Assembly: GCA_003132585.1 (NCBI GenBank)
Contig: PKYG01000106.1
Location: 1 to 34,607 of the forward strand
Origin: Actinomycetota bacterium
Lineage (GTDB): Bacteria > Actinomycetota > Thermoleophilia > UBA2241
DNA length: 34,607 nucleotides
Direction of reading: 5' to 3'
The translations under genes were made by a program, and so were the position numbers. The notes under the pieces are model-generated. The model worked only from the letters and a program-made list of their open reading frames with translations, was not told where the DNA came from and did no database searches. This document shows, one piece after another, positions 17,899-27,868 of the stretch; position 1 is the first letter of the stretch; each line of letters starts with the position of its first letter.

Positions 17899-17926
17899 AG
17901 TATATCAGGGCGGGTGGTCAGTTCAA
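17899..17926 (-). promoter_or_regulatory. Sigma70-type promoter for the ord operon (TTGAAC-N16-TATACT)
   Basis: Near-consensus -35/-10 at correct spacing upstream of ord. Confidence 0.65.
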
Positions 17927-17957
17927 CTGTGAAGGCGAAGCGGCGCGACGGCGATCT

Positions 17958-19538
17958 TCAGTCGGCGGGTTCTTCGATCTCGACTCGGTCACGCCCGGCT
18001 TCTTTGGCCCGATACAGCGCGCTGTCGGCGAGCTCCACGATGCGCTCGGCGACGACTTCGCCGTCCGGGCGCATCGCGACGCCGATCGACATGCTGAGGC
18101 CTTGATCGCGCGGCAGGTCGGCCTTCTCGAGGATGTCGCGGTTGCCGGAGCGGATGCGCTCGCCGATCGCCGCCGCCTGCACGGCGTCGGCGTGCGGCAG
18201 GATCACGGCGAACTCGTCGCCGGCGTAGCGCGCGACGACGTCGCCCTCGCGGACGCTGACGACGATCTGCGCCGCCGACTCACGCAGCACGGCGTCTCCG
18301 CGCAGATGGCCGAAGGTGTCGTTGATCTTCTTGAAGTAGTCGAGATCGATCATCAGGATCGACAGCGCGCTGCCGTCGCGCTGGGCCCGCGAGGCTTCCT
18401 CGTGCAGCCGCCGGAAGAATTCGCGATGGTTGTAGAGCCCGGTGAGACCGTCGCGGATCGCCGCGCGACGCAGAGTCTCCTGCGCACTCGACACGCGGTC
18501 GGCCATCGCATTGAACGCGCGCCCCAGGTCGCCGACCTCGTCGTCGGTCTTGATCTCAACACGCCGGCCGAGGTCGCCGAAGGCGATCGCGTTGACCGCC
18601 GAATGCAGCGACGCCAGCGGGCGGCCGAGGCGCAAACTGAGCAGCACGGCGATACCGATCGCCATCGCGATCACCGGCGCCAGCGAGATCAAGAGTCCAC
18701 GGATCAAGGTGCTGCGCGCGTGGGTGATCGGGTCGCTCTTGACGCTCACAGCGATGAACGCCTGCGTGCCCGAAACGCCCAGCGGATAGGCCTTCGTCGT
18801 GAACCCGTCGCGCGTGATGATGCCGTTCTTCGCGTAGAGCTTCGACTGGTTGGCGGAGCTCGCCAGCAGCTGTGCGATGATCGGCTCGCTGCTCGACAGC
18901 ACCTTGCCCATGGCGACGAACGTCACCGCGTTGTTGGTCTGTCGACTGAGCACTTGGGCGAACTGGTCGTCGATCCGCCCGCCGACGACCAGTTCGCCGT
19001 CGACCGGCGCGTCGTAGCCGTTCGCCCGGATCGGGGAGGCAGCCACGAGCCAGAGCTCTCCGCCGTACCAGACGATCTGGTAAGAGGCGACCTTCGAGTT
19101 CGTGCCGCGCACGAAGTTGACGTTGCGCAGCCCGGCCAGCGAGGTGCCCGATGACGCGATCGCCCGGAAGCCGGCGCCGAACACCGTGACCCCGTGGAGG
19201 CCGTAGGTCGCGAGGACGTTGTCGGTCACGTGTTTGACGATCCACGCCCGGTCGCGGCGGCTCACGGCGTGAGAGAGTTCGATAGACATGCCGTGCCCGG
19301 AAGCCAGGCGTTGCATCTCCAGACCCTTCTGGGCGAGGCCGCCGAGAGCGACCTGCACGTTCTCGTTGATCCGCGAGGTCTCGAGGTCCGAGAGGATCGT
19401 GGCCGCGGGCCTGACCGACAGCCCGAACTGCGCGACCATGGCGACGATCGCCGCGGCGACCACCGCCAACATCAGCTTGGTGCGTAGACGCAGCCGCAAC
19501 CTGGGCAATCGCTCCGGGTGTGACTCGGTGCTCGTCAT
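17958..19538 (-). CDS. Membrane-bound diguanylate cyclase (periplasmic sensor + HAMP + GGDEF)
   Basis: Two TMs flanking a periplasmic domain, HAMP-like region, RDGLTGLYNHREFF, IDLDYFKKINDTFGHLRGDAVL, RYAGDEFAVIL (AGDEF variant) with RxxD I-site REGD. Confidence 0.92.
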   Translation of the reverse strand: MTSTESHPERLPRLRLRLRTKLMLAVVAAAIVAMVAQFGLSVRPAATILSDLETSRINENVQVALGGLAQKGLEMQRLASGHGMSIELSHAVSRRDRAWIVKHVTDNVLATYGLHGVTVFGAGFRAIASSGTSLAGLRNVNFVRGTNSKVASYQIVWYGGELWLVAASPIRANGYDAPVDGELVVGGRIDDQFAQVLSRQTNNAVTFVAMGKVLSSSEPIIAQLLASSANQSKLYAKNGIITRDGFTTKAYPLGVSGTQAFIAVSVKSDPITHARSTLIRGLLISLAPVIAMAIGIAVLLSLRLGRPLASLHSAVNAIAFGDLGRRVEIKTDDEVGDLGRAFNAMADRVSSAQETLRRAAIRDGLTGLYNHREFFRRLHEEASRAQRDGSALSILMIDLDYFKKINDTFGHLRGDAVLRESAAQIVVSVREGDVVARYAGDEFAVILPHADAVQAAAIGERIRSGNRDILEKADLPRDQGLSMSIGVAMRPDGEVVAERIVELADSALYRAKEAGRDRVEIEEPAD

Positions 19539-22500
19539 GCCCCTTCTATCGTCACCTGCATGTCAGAAGTTGATGAAACCTCACACCGATGTGCGAGCGC
19601 GGCGACCCCACGCGCCGTGGCCACCTCGCCGATCCGCGCCAGCACCCGCCGACGCAGGGCGTCGTCCACCGTCACCCGCACGCACGCTGCCCCGTTCGAC
19701 GCCGGCCCCCCGATTCCCGCACCCACGAGCACGCCCTCGCGCACCGGCATCCCGCAGGCGCTTTCGAGCACGAGCGCATAGGATCCCACCTGCAGCTCGT
19801 ACCGCTCCTGCAGCAAGGCGGCCGTGACGCCGACGTCAGTCTTGTAGTCGACCACCACCAGCGCTCCCTCGCACTCGTACACCAGGTCCACGAACCCCTG
19901 AACGATGACGCCGTCGGCGCTGAAGATCACCGGCAACTCGCGCCAAGTGCGTGTCATCGCCGCTGCGCGCACCGGGGCCGCCGACCAGCAGGTGTGGGCG
20001 AGCTCGGCGACCCGGTCGCCGAGCTCGCCCACACCGCATTCTTCGGCCGCCGCCAACGCCAGCTCGCGCAGCCCGGTTTCGTCGGTGAGCGAGACGCGTT
20101 GCATGACGAGGTGGACTGCCGAGCCCAGGCTGCGTCCGCGGGCGCGGCCCCCAGCCACCGCCTCGTCCTCGTCGGCGAGCAGGGTCTCGAGTTCGAGATC
20201 GCTCGGCGCCGCCAAGGGCGCCGGGCGCGCCGCCCGCGCTAGCGCGGCGGCGCGCGCCGCCGCCCACTCGAGCCGCGCCCGCCGTGCCGCGCCTACGTCG
20301 AACGACGGCTCGCGATCGCGAGGACGTCCGGGCGCGGCCGACTCCGCGGCGCGGCGCACGATAGCGCCGAGGTGTTCGCCGGCGGCGACCTCCGGGCCGG
20401 GTAACCGCTCGCCCAGCGGGGCGAGCAGGGATGTCGCTTCGACGCGGCCGAACACGCCGATCACGAGATGGTCGCAGGCGCGTGTCGCGGCTACGTAGAG
20501 CAGCCGTCGTCGTTCGCTGGCATCCATCGCTGTCTCGACCGCGAGCGCCGCGGCGTAACCCCGCGTACTCAGTCGAGGCCTCTTGGAGCGGGCGGCGGCG
20601 GGCCCGGGTACCGATGCCGGCAGTGAACATTCGAGACGCCGGGCGGCGCGGTCGACCATGGGCTCGCTGCCCAGGCCCTGGCTGCCATGGACACCGCCGG
20701 CGAGCAAGACGACCGGGAACTCGAGGCCCTTGGAGCTGTGGATTGTCATGATCCGCACGGCGGCGGCGCCCTCTGCGACGATTGACTCGGCCTCGTCGCC
20801 GCCGACGGCCGCCTGATCGGCCCAGCTCACGAAGTCATGCAGACCTTGACCTTCGATCCCAGCAAACGCTCGCGCCCTCTCGACCAGCTTGTCGAGATTG
20901 GCGATCGCCTGTTCGGCGCCGCCGCCCCATGCCGCCTGGAACTCCAGTGCATGCGTTCGCGCCAGAAGCTCGGTGACCGTCGCGTGCACCGCCCGCAGAG
21001 CGCGCTGTTGGTGCAGATCGCGGAGAACGCCGAGAGCGGTGAGGATCTCGGCGGACCCCTCAGGCTGCGCCGCCAGATAGTCGAACCGACCGCCACGCGC
21101 CGCGAACAGATAGAGGTCGTCGTCGCTGAAGCCGAACAGCGTCGAGTGCAGCGCGCCGTACACCGCCACCGGATCGGCGGCGTCGTCCACGGCGCGCAGC
21201 GCCAGCAGGCAGTCGGCGACCTCGCTGCGCGCGAAGTAAGTGCGCCCGCCCTCGACACGAAACGGCACACCGGCCTCGCGCAGCGCACGCTCGTAGGCAT
21301 CGAGACCGGTGAAGGCGCGCAAGAGGATCGCGACGTCGCCCCAGTCCGCGGGCCGCGGCGCGTCGTCACCGCGCACGAACCATGGATCGCCACCACCGCC
21401 GACGTGCTCCTGCAGGAGCGCCGCGATCGCCTCGCCCTCGCGGCGACGCGCCTCGTCGGCGCGCACGCGGTCGCCAACCTGCGCGTCACAAAGCATCGTC
21501 ACCGTCGAGCCCGCGACAAGGTCGCGGCGATATGCGTCGAGCGCCACGTACTCCGGTTGGCGCTCGATCGCCGCATCCTCACCGATCACAGCGGCGAACG
21601 CGCGATTGACCCAGTCGACGACGGCGGGGACCGTGCGGAAGTTCTGGGCGATCGCCAGCACTGCTCCGCCCTGCCTCTCGATCGCTCTCCGCACGCGGTC
21701 GTACATGCCGATGTCGGCCCGCCGGAAGCGATAGATCGACTGCTTCGGATCGCCGACGATGAACAGCTTGCCGGGGGCGAGCTCGACCTCAGACCAGTCG
21801 CCGGCGCGCGGCTCACGCTCGGCCAGGAAGAACACAAGCTCCGCTTGCAGCGGATCCGTGTCCTGGAACTCGTCGACCAGGATGAACGAGAAGGCCTGCT
21901 GGAAGTGACGGCGCGCGGCGCGGTCGTCGCGGAGCAGGTCGCGCGCCTTGCCGAGCAGGTCGACAAAGTCGAGCTTGCCGAGAGCCGTCTGCGCGATCGC
22001 CGCCGCGGTCGCGAACTCCTGCGCCACGGCGAGCGCGAGCGTCGCCACGTAGTGGCCGTAGGCCGCGCTCGCCGCATCGGCGGCAGCGCGGACTCGTTCG
22101 TAGAGCTTGACCATCGTCTCCTTGCCACCGGTTCGCCAGTTCTTCTTGTTGCCGCCGGGCGCGCGGTCGGTGGGCACGGCGGCAAGTGCGGCGGCGAGCG
22201 CGTGAATATCGCCACCGGCGGCACGTTCGCGCAGCGTCGCGACCGCGTCGCTCGCGGCGATCGCCTGCGCGAACCCCGCATCACTCTGATGGAGGCAGGC
22301 CGCGGCGCAGAACTGCGCGAGCTCAGCGGCGCGGCCTTCTATCTCGGCGATCAGCGGATCCAGGTCGGGAGGCGGTTCGGGAGCCACGGCGACAACGTCG
22401 TAGCGCTCGCCGAAACGTCGCAAGGCGAGCGCCTTCACCGCGTCGAGGGCGACGCCGGCGACCAGCACCTCTTGCAGCCGCACGCCGGTGCCGGCGTCGA

Positions 22501-22960
22501 CATCCATCACGCCGGCCAGCCACTCCTCCCAGAAACGCTCGACGAGCAGCGTCCCGGCAAGCGCGTCGAGCTGTTCGAATCCGGGATCGACGCGCGCCTC
22601 TACCGGAAGCTCGCGCAGGAGGCGCGCGGCGAACGAATGGATCGTCGCGATCGGCGCGTCGTCGAGAAACTCGAGCGCCGACTCGAATCGCGCGCGCACC
22701 TCAGCGTCGGCCGCAACGGGCTCGCGCAGCGACTCTTCGAGCCGCAGACGGATGCGCTGACGCAACTCGCCGGCAGCCTTCTCGGTGAACGTGATCGCCG
22801 CGATCGCGCGCACATCGGTGCCGACGACGACACACCTGACGAAACGGTCGACGAGGATCCGCGTCTTGCCCGTGCCGGCGCCGGCCTCGACCAGCATCGT
22901 CGTTGCGAGGTCGGTGGTCGCGCGCGCACGGACGTCGTGGTCACTCGGGAGTCGGTCCAC
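19535..22960 (-). CDS. addA: AddA-like UvrD/Rep helicase-nuclease
   Basis: Walker A VEAGAGTGKTRILVDRF, AAITFTEKAAGELRQRI, ILVDEFQDTDPLQ, GDPKQSIYRFRRAD, IHSSKGLEFPVVLLAG, C-terminal nuclease VVDYKTD. Confidence 0.94.
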   Translation of the reverse strand: MDRLPSDHDVRARATTDLATTMLVEAGAGTGKTRILVDRFVRCVVVGTDVRAIAAITFTEKAAGELRQRIRLRLEESLREPVAADAEVRARFESALEFLDDAPIATIHSFAARLLRELPVEARVDPGFEQLDALAGTLLVERFWEEWLAGVMDVDAGTGVRLQEVLVAGVALDAVKALALRRFGERYDVVAVAPEPPPDLDPLIAEIEGRAAELAQFCAAACLHQSDAGFAQAIAASDAVATLRERAAGGDIHALAAALAAVPTDRAPGGNKKNWRTGGKETMVKLYERVRAAADAASAAYGHYVATLALAVAQEFATAAAIAQTALGKLDFVDLLGKARDLLRDDRAARRHFQQAFSFILVDEFQDTDPLQAELVFFLAEREPRAGDWSEVELAPGKLFIVGDPKQSIYRFRRADIGMYDRVRRAIERQGGAVLAIAQNFRTVPAVVDWVNRAFAAVIGEDAAIERQPEYVALDAYRRDLVAGSTVTMLCDAQVGDRVRADEARRREGEAIAALLQEHVGGGGDPWFVRGDDAPRPADWGDVAILLRAFTGLDAYERALREAGVPFRVEGGRTYFARSEVADCLLALRAVDDAADPVAVYGALHSTLFGFSDDDLYLFAARGGRFDYLAAQPEGSAEILTALGVLRDLHQQRALRAVHATVTELLARTHALEFQAAWGGGAEQAIANLDKLVERARAFAGIEGQGLHDFVSWADQAAVGGDEAESIVAEGAAAVRIMTIHSSKGLEFPVVLLAGGVHGSQGLGSEPMVDRAARRLECSLPASVPGPAAARSKRPRLSTRGYAAALAVETAMDASERRRLLYVAATRACDHLVIGVFGRVEATSLLAPLGERLPGPEVAAGEHLGAIVRRAAESAAPGRPRDREPSFDVGAARRARLEWAAARAAALARAARPAPLAAPSDLELETLLADEDEAVAGGRARGRSLGSAVHLVMQRVSLTDETGLRELALAAAEECGVGELGDRVAELAHTCWSAAPVRAAAMTRTWRELPVIFSADGVIVQGFVDLVYECEGALVVVDYKTDVGVTAALLQERYELQVGSYALVLESACGMPVREGVLVGAGIGGPASNGAACVRVTVDDALRRRVLARIGEVATARGVAALAHRCEVSSTSDMQVTIEGA

Positions 22961-25900
22961 CTTCGGCCTCTCTCAAGTCCGCCGTCTGCAAGGCGATCAC
23001 CGCCGCCAGCGCGGCATCGTCGCGCTTGCGTTGTCGACTCCAGGCGGTGCTGCCACACGCGTAGCTGTAGTCGCAGTATTCGCACCCGGAAAGGGCAGCA
23101 CGCGCGAACACGCCGCCGCGCGCCGCCGTCAGGATCAGAGCGACGACGACACGCAAGGTCGCCAGCGACGACTCCTCGTCCTCGGTCAGCGGGAGACTGA
23201 CAAATCCTCCGCGGCGTCTCACCATGCGATACTCGCAGGCGACGCTCTCGGGGTCCACGCCCAGCGCCTGACGCACGGCGAGCCGGTAGACCGGTAGCTG
23301 TACGTTGCGCCCGGCGCGCAACTGCTTGCGCTCTGTCTCGCCGCTGCCGGTCTTGTAGTCGATCACGCGGACGTGGCGACCGTCGGCGCTGCGATCGAGG
23401 CGGTCGCCGCGACCTCTCATGCCGAGCGAGCCCCCATCGTCGAGCGCCAACTCGACAGCGGCGCCGACGTCGGCGCCGAAGCGCCACTCGAAACGCCACG
23501 GTTCGAGTACACCCGGCCGCCAGCAGTCGTCGCCGGCGATGGTGTGCGTGATGTCCTCGAGCACCTGTCGCTGCACCGCGTGCCAAGCCACGGGCGACCC
23601 GGTCACCCCCGATCGCTCGGTCTCAACGAACCGCCGCGCGGCCGCCGCCGGCAACGTCGCCAACGCCCCCTCCCGCCCGGAATGCGCCGCGTCCGCCTCA
23701 CGGTAGACATCCTCAAGTATTCCGTGCACCAGCGTGCCGATCTCGCGTGCCTCCATTTCGGCAGTCGCCCCCAGTTCCTCCGGCGGGTAGAGGCCGAGGA
23801 CGTCGCGCATGTAGAACGCGAAGGGGCAGCCGACGTAGCGCTGCAGAGCGCTCGGCGACACCGCCGCCGCGAACGGATCGCGGCGGCGTAGCTCGGCGAG
23901 CGCCGCCGGCGTTGCCAAAAGCCCGTCCCACGCCGTCAATCGCCGCGAGAACAGCGCTGCACGACAATCCCAACGTCTCTGCACGGCGCCCGGGCCGACG
24001 ACCGTGGCGAGGTACTCGCGTGCCCTGACTCGCGTCTCGCCGACACGCGCCAACAGGACGGCGAGGTCGTACTCACGCTCGTCGATCGCAACGGGAGCTG
24101 CATTCGGCGGGTGGGCGGCGACGCCACCGCCCACCCGCCGCCACACACCGTCGAAGGCCGTCGGCTCGGCCAGCTCGGACAAGCCGACCGGCCTCCCGGC
24201 CACCGCTTCGCACACGCGCAAGAGGAGACGTGACGGCAGGCGTGGCCGGCCGGTGGCGCCGTCGAGTCGCGGCGACAACAGCACGACGCGCTCGCGCGCC
24301 GCTTCAAGGGCAAGCGCGAAGAGATAGCGCGCTTCGTCTTCGCGTTCGCTCTTGAGTGGCAGGCGCCACCCGTGACGGGCCGCCACAGCGGCACGTTCGT
24401 CATCGAGGAGCAGCGCATCCTGGCGTGGCCGCGCCGCCAAGCCCCCCTCGGCGAGCGCCGTGATCAGCAGGACGCGGAACTCGAGGCCGCGAAGCTCCAT
24501 CGGCGTGACGATCGCGACGCCGTCGACGCCGACGCGACCGCACGGTATGCGACGCTGCGCGCAGAGCTCGCGAACGGCGGCGGCAAAGCTCTCCCGGTCG
24601 ACAACCTCATCGACCGCGTCGAGGCTGCTGAGCGCGGTGATCTCGGCGAGGATCGCATCGGAGCCGTCAACGCAGAGGCAGCGATATGCCGCGACGAAAG
24701 CCGCCGCCAGCTCAGACCAGCGAGCGGCGGCCGGAACGGCGCTGACCGCCGCGTGCAGCTCGTCGACCAGCGCGAGCAGCTCGCGCACGGCGAGCAGGGA
24801 ACAGTCGTGGCGCGCCGCACTCTCGACATCGCCCTCATCGTCCCGCCCTTCGCCGGCGCGAAGCTCGGCGCTGCGACGCTCGTGGTAGTAGCTGCGTCGC
24901 GCCAGCCTCTCGCGCCATTCGTCGATGCCGCCGACGATCGCGCCGCGCCGCGCCTCATCATGCCAGAGAGCGGCCACGGTGGCGGTGGCGCTTTCGCGCC
25001 GCAACGGCGCAATCGCCAGGAAGTCGAGCACGGCGCGGCGCGAGAATCGCCGTCCGGCGACCGGTATGAAGCAGTCGAGCAGACGCAGGACGGCATGCGT
25101 CTCGCGCGACGCATCCGGCAGGCGGCAGGCGACGCGCACGCCGACCGCGGCAAGCTTCTCGGCGACGACCGCGACCGACTCGCCGCGCGGCACCAGCACG
25201 GCGATTTCGTGCAGGGCGACGCCGTCATCGACGGCGGACACGACGGCGCGCGCAACCTCACGAAGCTCGCCGCCCTCGTCGATCACGCTGAGACAGCGCA
25301 AGGACTCATCGCGCACCGCCACCGCCGGGGGGTGCGGCGCGAACACGCCGCCGCGCACTGCGGCGAGCAGCGAATCGTCCGCACAGCGATCGAGCTGTCG
25401 GCGATCGAGGCCGAGCCGGGTGAACTGATCGAGAGCGGCGTCTCCGTAGGCGGCGCCGCTCGCCGGCACGGGCACGAACACGGTAGCCGTGCCGGTCGCC
25501 ACCAGCGCCCGCATGAGCCCCGCCTGCATCGCCGGCAGGTCGTAGATGCCGAAGATGCAGAAGTGCGCCGCCGCCGCGAAAGCGCCGCCGGCGACCGCGA
25601 CGGCGGCGGCGCTGTACACGGCCGCCTCATCGGTCAGGCCAGCGCCGTCGAACGCCGCGCAGTAGTCGGCATACAGGCGCGTCAGGTCGGCGGCCTTGCC
25701 CGCGTGGGACACAGCACCGGCCGCCCACGCCGAGCGCGGATCGACCAGCGCCTCGCGCAAGTCGTCGATGGTGCGCACGAGCGCGCTGGCGAGACCCGGC
25801 ATGTGCTCGACCGGGGCGAAGTACCACGGTCGGCCGCGACGCTCGCTGAGCAGCCGCTTGACCAACCGCTCTTTGCCGAGTCGCCCCAAGGGCTCGCGCT

Positions 25901-26129
25901 GGCCGGCGCTCCGCGCGACACGCTGGGCGAACCGATTGATGGTCAGGATCTCGACGTTGGCGAGAGCGCCGAGACGTCGGCCAAGGGTCAGCGTGAGCCG
26001 GAGACGCTGGTTGCTCGAGCCAACCAGCACGATGACGGGCCGCAGCGCGTCGTCCGCTTGCGCCGACCGGACATCGTCGGCCAGTGCCGTCTCGAGCTCA
26101 CGGAAGCCACCAACAAAGAGGCCGCTCAC
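22941..26129 (-). CDS. addB: AddB-like subunit, PD-(D/E)XK nuclease with Fe-S cysteines
   Basis: YVGCPFAFYMRDVLGL, VIDYKTGSGE, CEYCDYSYACG (Fe-S cysteines); overlaps addA. N-terminus lacks a canonical Walker A (VGSSNQRLRL). Confidence 0.85.
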   Translation of the reverse strand: MSGLFVGGFRELETALADDVRSAQADDALRPVIVLVGSSNQRLRLTLTLGRRLGALANVEILTINRFAQRVARSAGQREPLGRLGKERLVKRLLSERRGRPWYFAPVEHMPGLASALVRTIDDLREALVDPRSAWAAGAVSHAGKAADLTRLYADYCAAFDGAGLTDEAAVYSAAAVAVAGGAFAAAAHFCIFGIYDLPAMQAGLMRALVATGTATVFVPVPASGAAYGDAALDQFTRLGLDRRQLDRCADDSLLAAVRGGVFAPHPPAVAVRDESLRCLSVIDEGGELREVARAVVSAVDDGVALHEIAVLVPRGESVAVVAEKLAAVGVRVACRLPDASRETHAVLRLLDCFIPVAGRRFSRRAVLDFLAIAPLRRESATATVAALWHDEARRGAIVGGIDEWRERLARRSYYHERRSAELRAGEGRDDEGDVESAARHDCSLLAVRELLALVDELHAAVSAVPAAARWSELAAAFVAAYRCLCVDGSDAILAEITALSSLDAVDEVVDRESFAAAVRELCAQRRIPCGRVGVDGVAIVTPMELRGLEFRVLLITALAEGGLAARPRQDALLLDDERAAVAARHGWRLPLKSEREDEARYLFALALEAARERVVLLSPRLDGATGRPRLPSRLLLRVCEAVAGRPVGLSELAEPTAFDGVWRRVGGGVAAHPPNAAPVAIDEREYDLAVLLARVGETRVRAREYLATVVGPGAVQRRWDCRAALFSRRLTAWDGLLATPAALAELRRRDPFAAAVSPSALQRYVGCPFAFYMRDVLGLYPPEELGATAEMEAREIGTLVHGILEDVYREADAAHSGREGALATLPAAAARRFVETERSGVTGSPVAWHAVQRQVLEDITHTIAGDDCWRPGVLEPWRFEWRFGADVGAAVELALDDGGSLGMRGRGDRLDRSADGRHVRVIDYKTGSGETERKQLRAGRNVQLPVYRLAVRQALGVDPESVACEYRMVRRRGGFVSLPLTEDEESSLATLRVVVALILTAARGGVFARAALSGCEYCDYSYACGSTAWSRQRKRDDAALAAVIALQTADLREAEGGPTPE

Positions 26130-26207
26130 GTGCGTCGCTGCAGTCGAACCGGCAGAACGCTGAAGATCCTGTCAGGCACCGGTGACGTCTGCCGCCGGGG
26201 GCGGGTC

Positions 26208-26576
26208 TCAGTGGAGAAGCGTGTAAAGCCAGAAGGCGCCGGGAACGAGCGCTGCCAGCGACCAGACCAGCGGTGACTTGGCGTTCTTGACGATCGCTTC
26301 GATCAGCGTGATCAGACCGATCAGCGCAGCGACGAGCGCGACCACGGCGCACACGATGAAGAGCACCCGTTCGACCGAGTTGTAGTGGAGCGGAACACCG
26401 GAGACCTTGCGCGGCGCCGTGATGTAGACCACCAACCAGATCAGGAAGGTCCCCAGCATGCCGACCCACGCGCTCAGGAGGCCGATCTTGCGCAAGATGC
26501 CGACAGGGACGTAGTCCGTGGTCCGCGACGCCCACGGATACCGCGAATGCTCCTCTTGGGTCAAGTCTCTCGCCAT
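26208..26576 (-). CDS. Small membrane protein of unknown function
   Basis: MARDLTQEEHSRYPWASRTTDYVPVGILRKIGLLSAWVGMLGTFLIWLVVYITAPRK... with about 4 TM segments; no overlapping strong ORF. Confidence 0.65.
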   Translation of the reverse strand: MARDLTQEEHSRYPWASRTTDYVPVGILRKIGLLSAWVGMLGTFLIWLVVYITAPRKVSGVPLHYNSVERVLFIVCAVVALVAALIGLITLIEAIVKNAKSPLVWSLAALVPGAFWLYTLLH

Positions 26577-26619
26577 GTTCGCCTCGCATCGCCGTGGTTA
26601 GAATGACTGTCATGGTACC

Positions 26620-27825
26620 ATGGAGAACCAGCGCAGCACATTGTCGATCCCCACGCACCGGATGACAGACACCACAGAGCGGAGACGCACGGCCGGCGAC
26701 GGCGCCCGGGCCGAAACTCCTCCGGCCGCCCCGACCACCGGCCGGCCGGCTCTCCCCGGCCCTCCGGAGATGCCCGTCGCGGCCGGCAAGCGGGCGCGCG
26801 GCTTCATCTTGTTCATCATCCTCGCCGCGCTGCTCCTGATGACGTCGGTGGCCGTCGTCAACGCCCTCGTCGACCCCTACGGGATCCTCGGCACCGGCGT
26901 CTTCCCGACCGCCACCACGTCCGACCGATCGGTCAAGGCCGACCTCATCGAGAAGCTCAAGCAGGCACCGCAGCTGATCGTGCTCGGCAGCTCGCGTTCG
27001 ATGCGCTACGACCCGGAGTACCTGCAGCAGAAGACGGGGCTACGCACGTTCAACGCAGGCGTTAACATCATCGGCGGCGCCGCCGACGTGTGGGCGATGA
27101 CGAACTACCTGCACGACCGCTTCCCGCAATCGCACCCCAGGTACCTCTGGCTGGTCGACGTCGAGACGTTCACGACGACCGTCAAGGAGAGCCTTGCGGC
27201 CGAGCCGCGCCTGGCACGCTATCTGGACAAGACCACAGGCACCGCCGGGCGCGCCGGCAGCGAGCTGACGACGATCGGCGGCGACCTCAAGTCGCTGCTC
27301 TCGTGGGCGACGACGCGCGACTCCCTGCGCATCCTCGTGCACCAGTCCACGGCCAGCGCCAAGGAGCAAGCCTTTCGCCGCCAGTTTCGCCCGAACGGCG
27401 GCATCGCCGCCAAGACGATGAGCCCGGCGGAACGCCAGCACCAGACGGCGGAGAGCCTCGCCCGCTACACGCTGCTCTACCAGACCGCGTATCACGCGAT
27501 GGACCCGCAGGCACAGCGCTACGTCGAGCAGACGCTGGCGCTGTTGAACCAGTCGGGTGCGGAGCCGCTGATCGTGCTGACCCCGTTGAGTCCGATGTTC
27601 CAGCAGAAGCTCGGGCCCCTCGGCTGGTACGACCGTCATCAGCAGGTGGTCGACTTCTTCAGCAGCCTCGCGAGCACGTACGGATTCACGTTCGCCGACA
27701 TGACATCGGTGAGCACGTGGGGCGGTTCGCCGACGGAGTTCTTCGACGGCGTGCACCCGTCGTACGCGAACATCCACAAGTTGATCGACTTCCTCGTCCA
27801 GAACTACGGCGGCGCACTGCGATGA
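26620..27825 (+). CDS. AlgJ/AlgX-like SGNH-fold membrane-anchored protein (copy 1)
   Basis: N-terminal TM then VNALVDPYGILGTGVFP, LIVLGSSRSMRYDPEYL (nucleophile Ser), FFDGVHPS (Asp-His). Start may be 26620 or 26662. Confidence 0.8.
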   Translation: MENQRSTLSIPTHRMTDTTERRRTAGDGARAETPPAAPTTGRPALPGPPEMPVAAGKRARGFILFIILAALLLMTSVAVVNALVDPYGILGTGVFPTATTSDRSVKADLIEKLKQAPQLIVLGSSRSMRYDPEYLQQKTGLRTFNAGVNIIGGAADVWAMTNYLHDRFPQSHPRYLWLVDVETFTTTVKESLAAEPRLARYLDKTTGTAGRAGSELTTIGGDLKSLLSWATTRDSLRILVHQSTASAKEQAFRRQFRPNGGIAAKTMSPAERQHQTAESLARYTLLYQTAYHAMDPQAQRYVEQTLALLNQSGAEPLIVLTPLSPMFQQKLGPLGWYDRHQQVVDFFSSLASTYGFTFADMTSVSTWGGSPTEFFDGVHPSYANIHKLIDFLVQNYGGALR

Positions 27826-27868
27826 GCGTAGCACCGCCGCCGACCCACTCTTCGCTCGCCGTGGCGTC

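Noticed and set aside
16998-19154. 718-aa plus-strand ORF
   Set aside because: Antisense shadow of ord and the diguanylate cyclase, His/Asp/Arg-rich.
20837-23200. 787-aa plus-strand ORF
   Set aside because: Antisense to addA; no domain motif.
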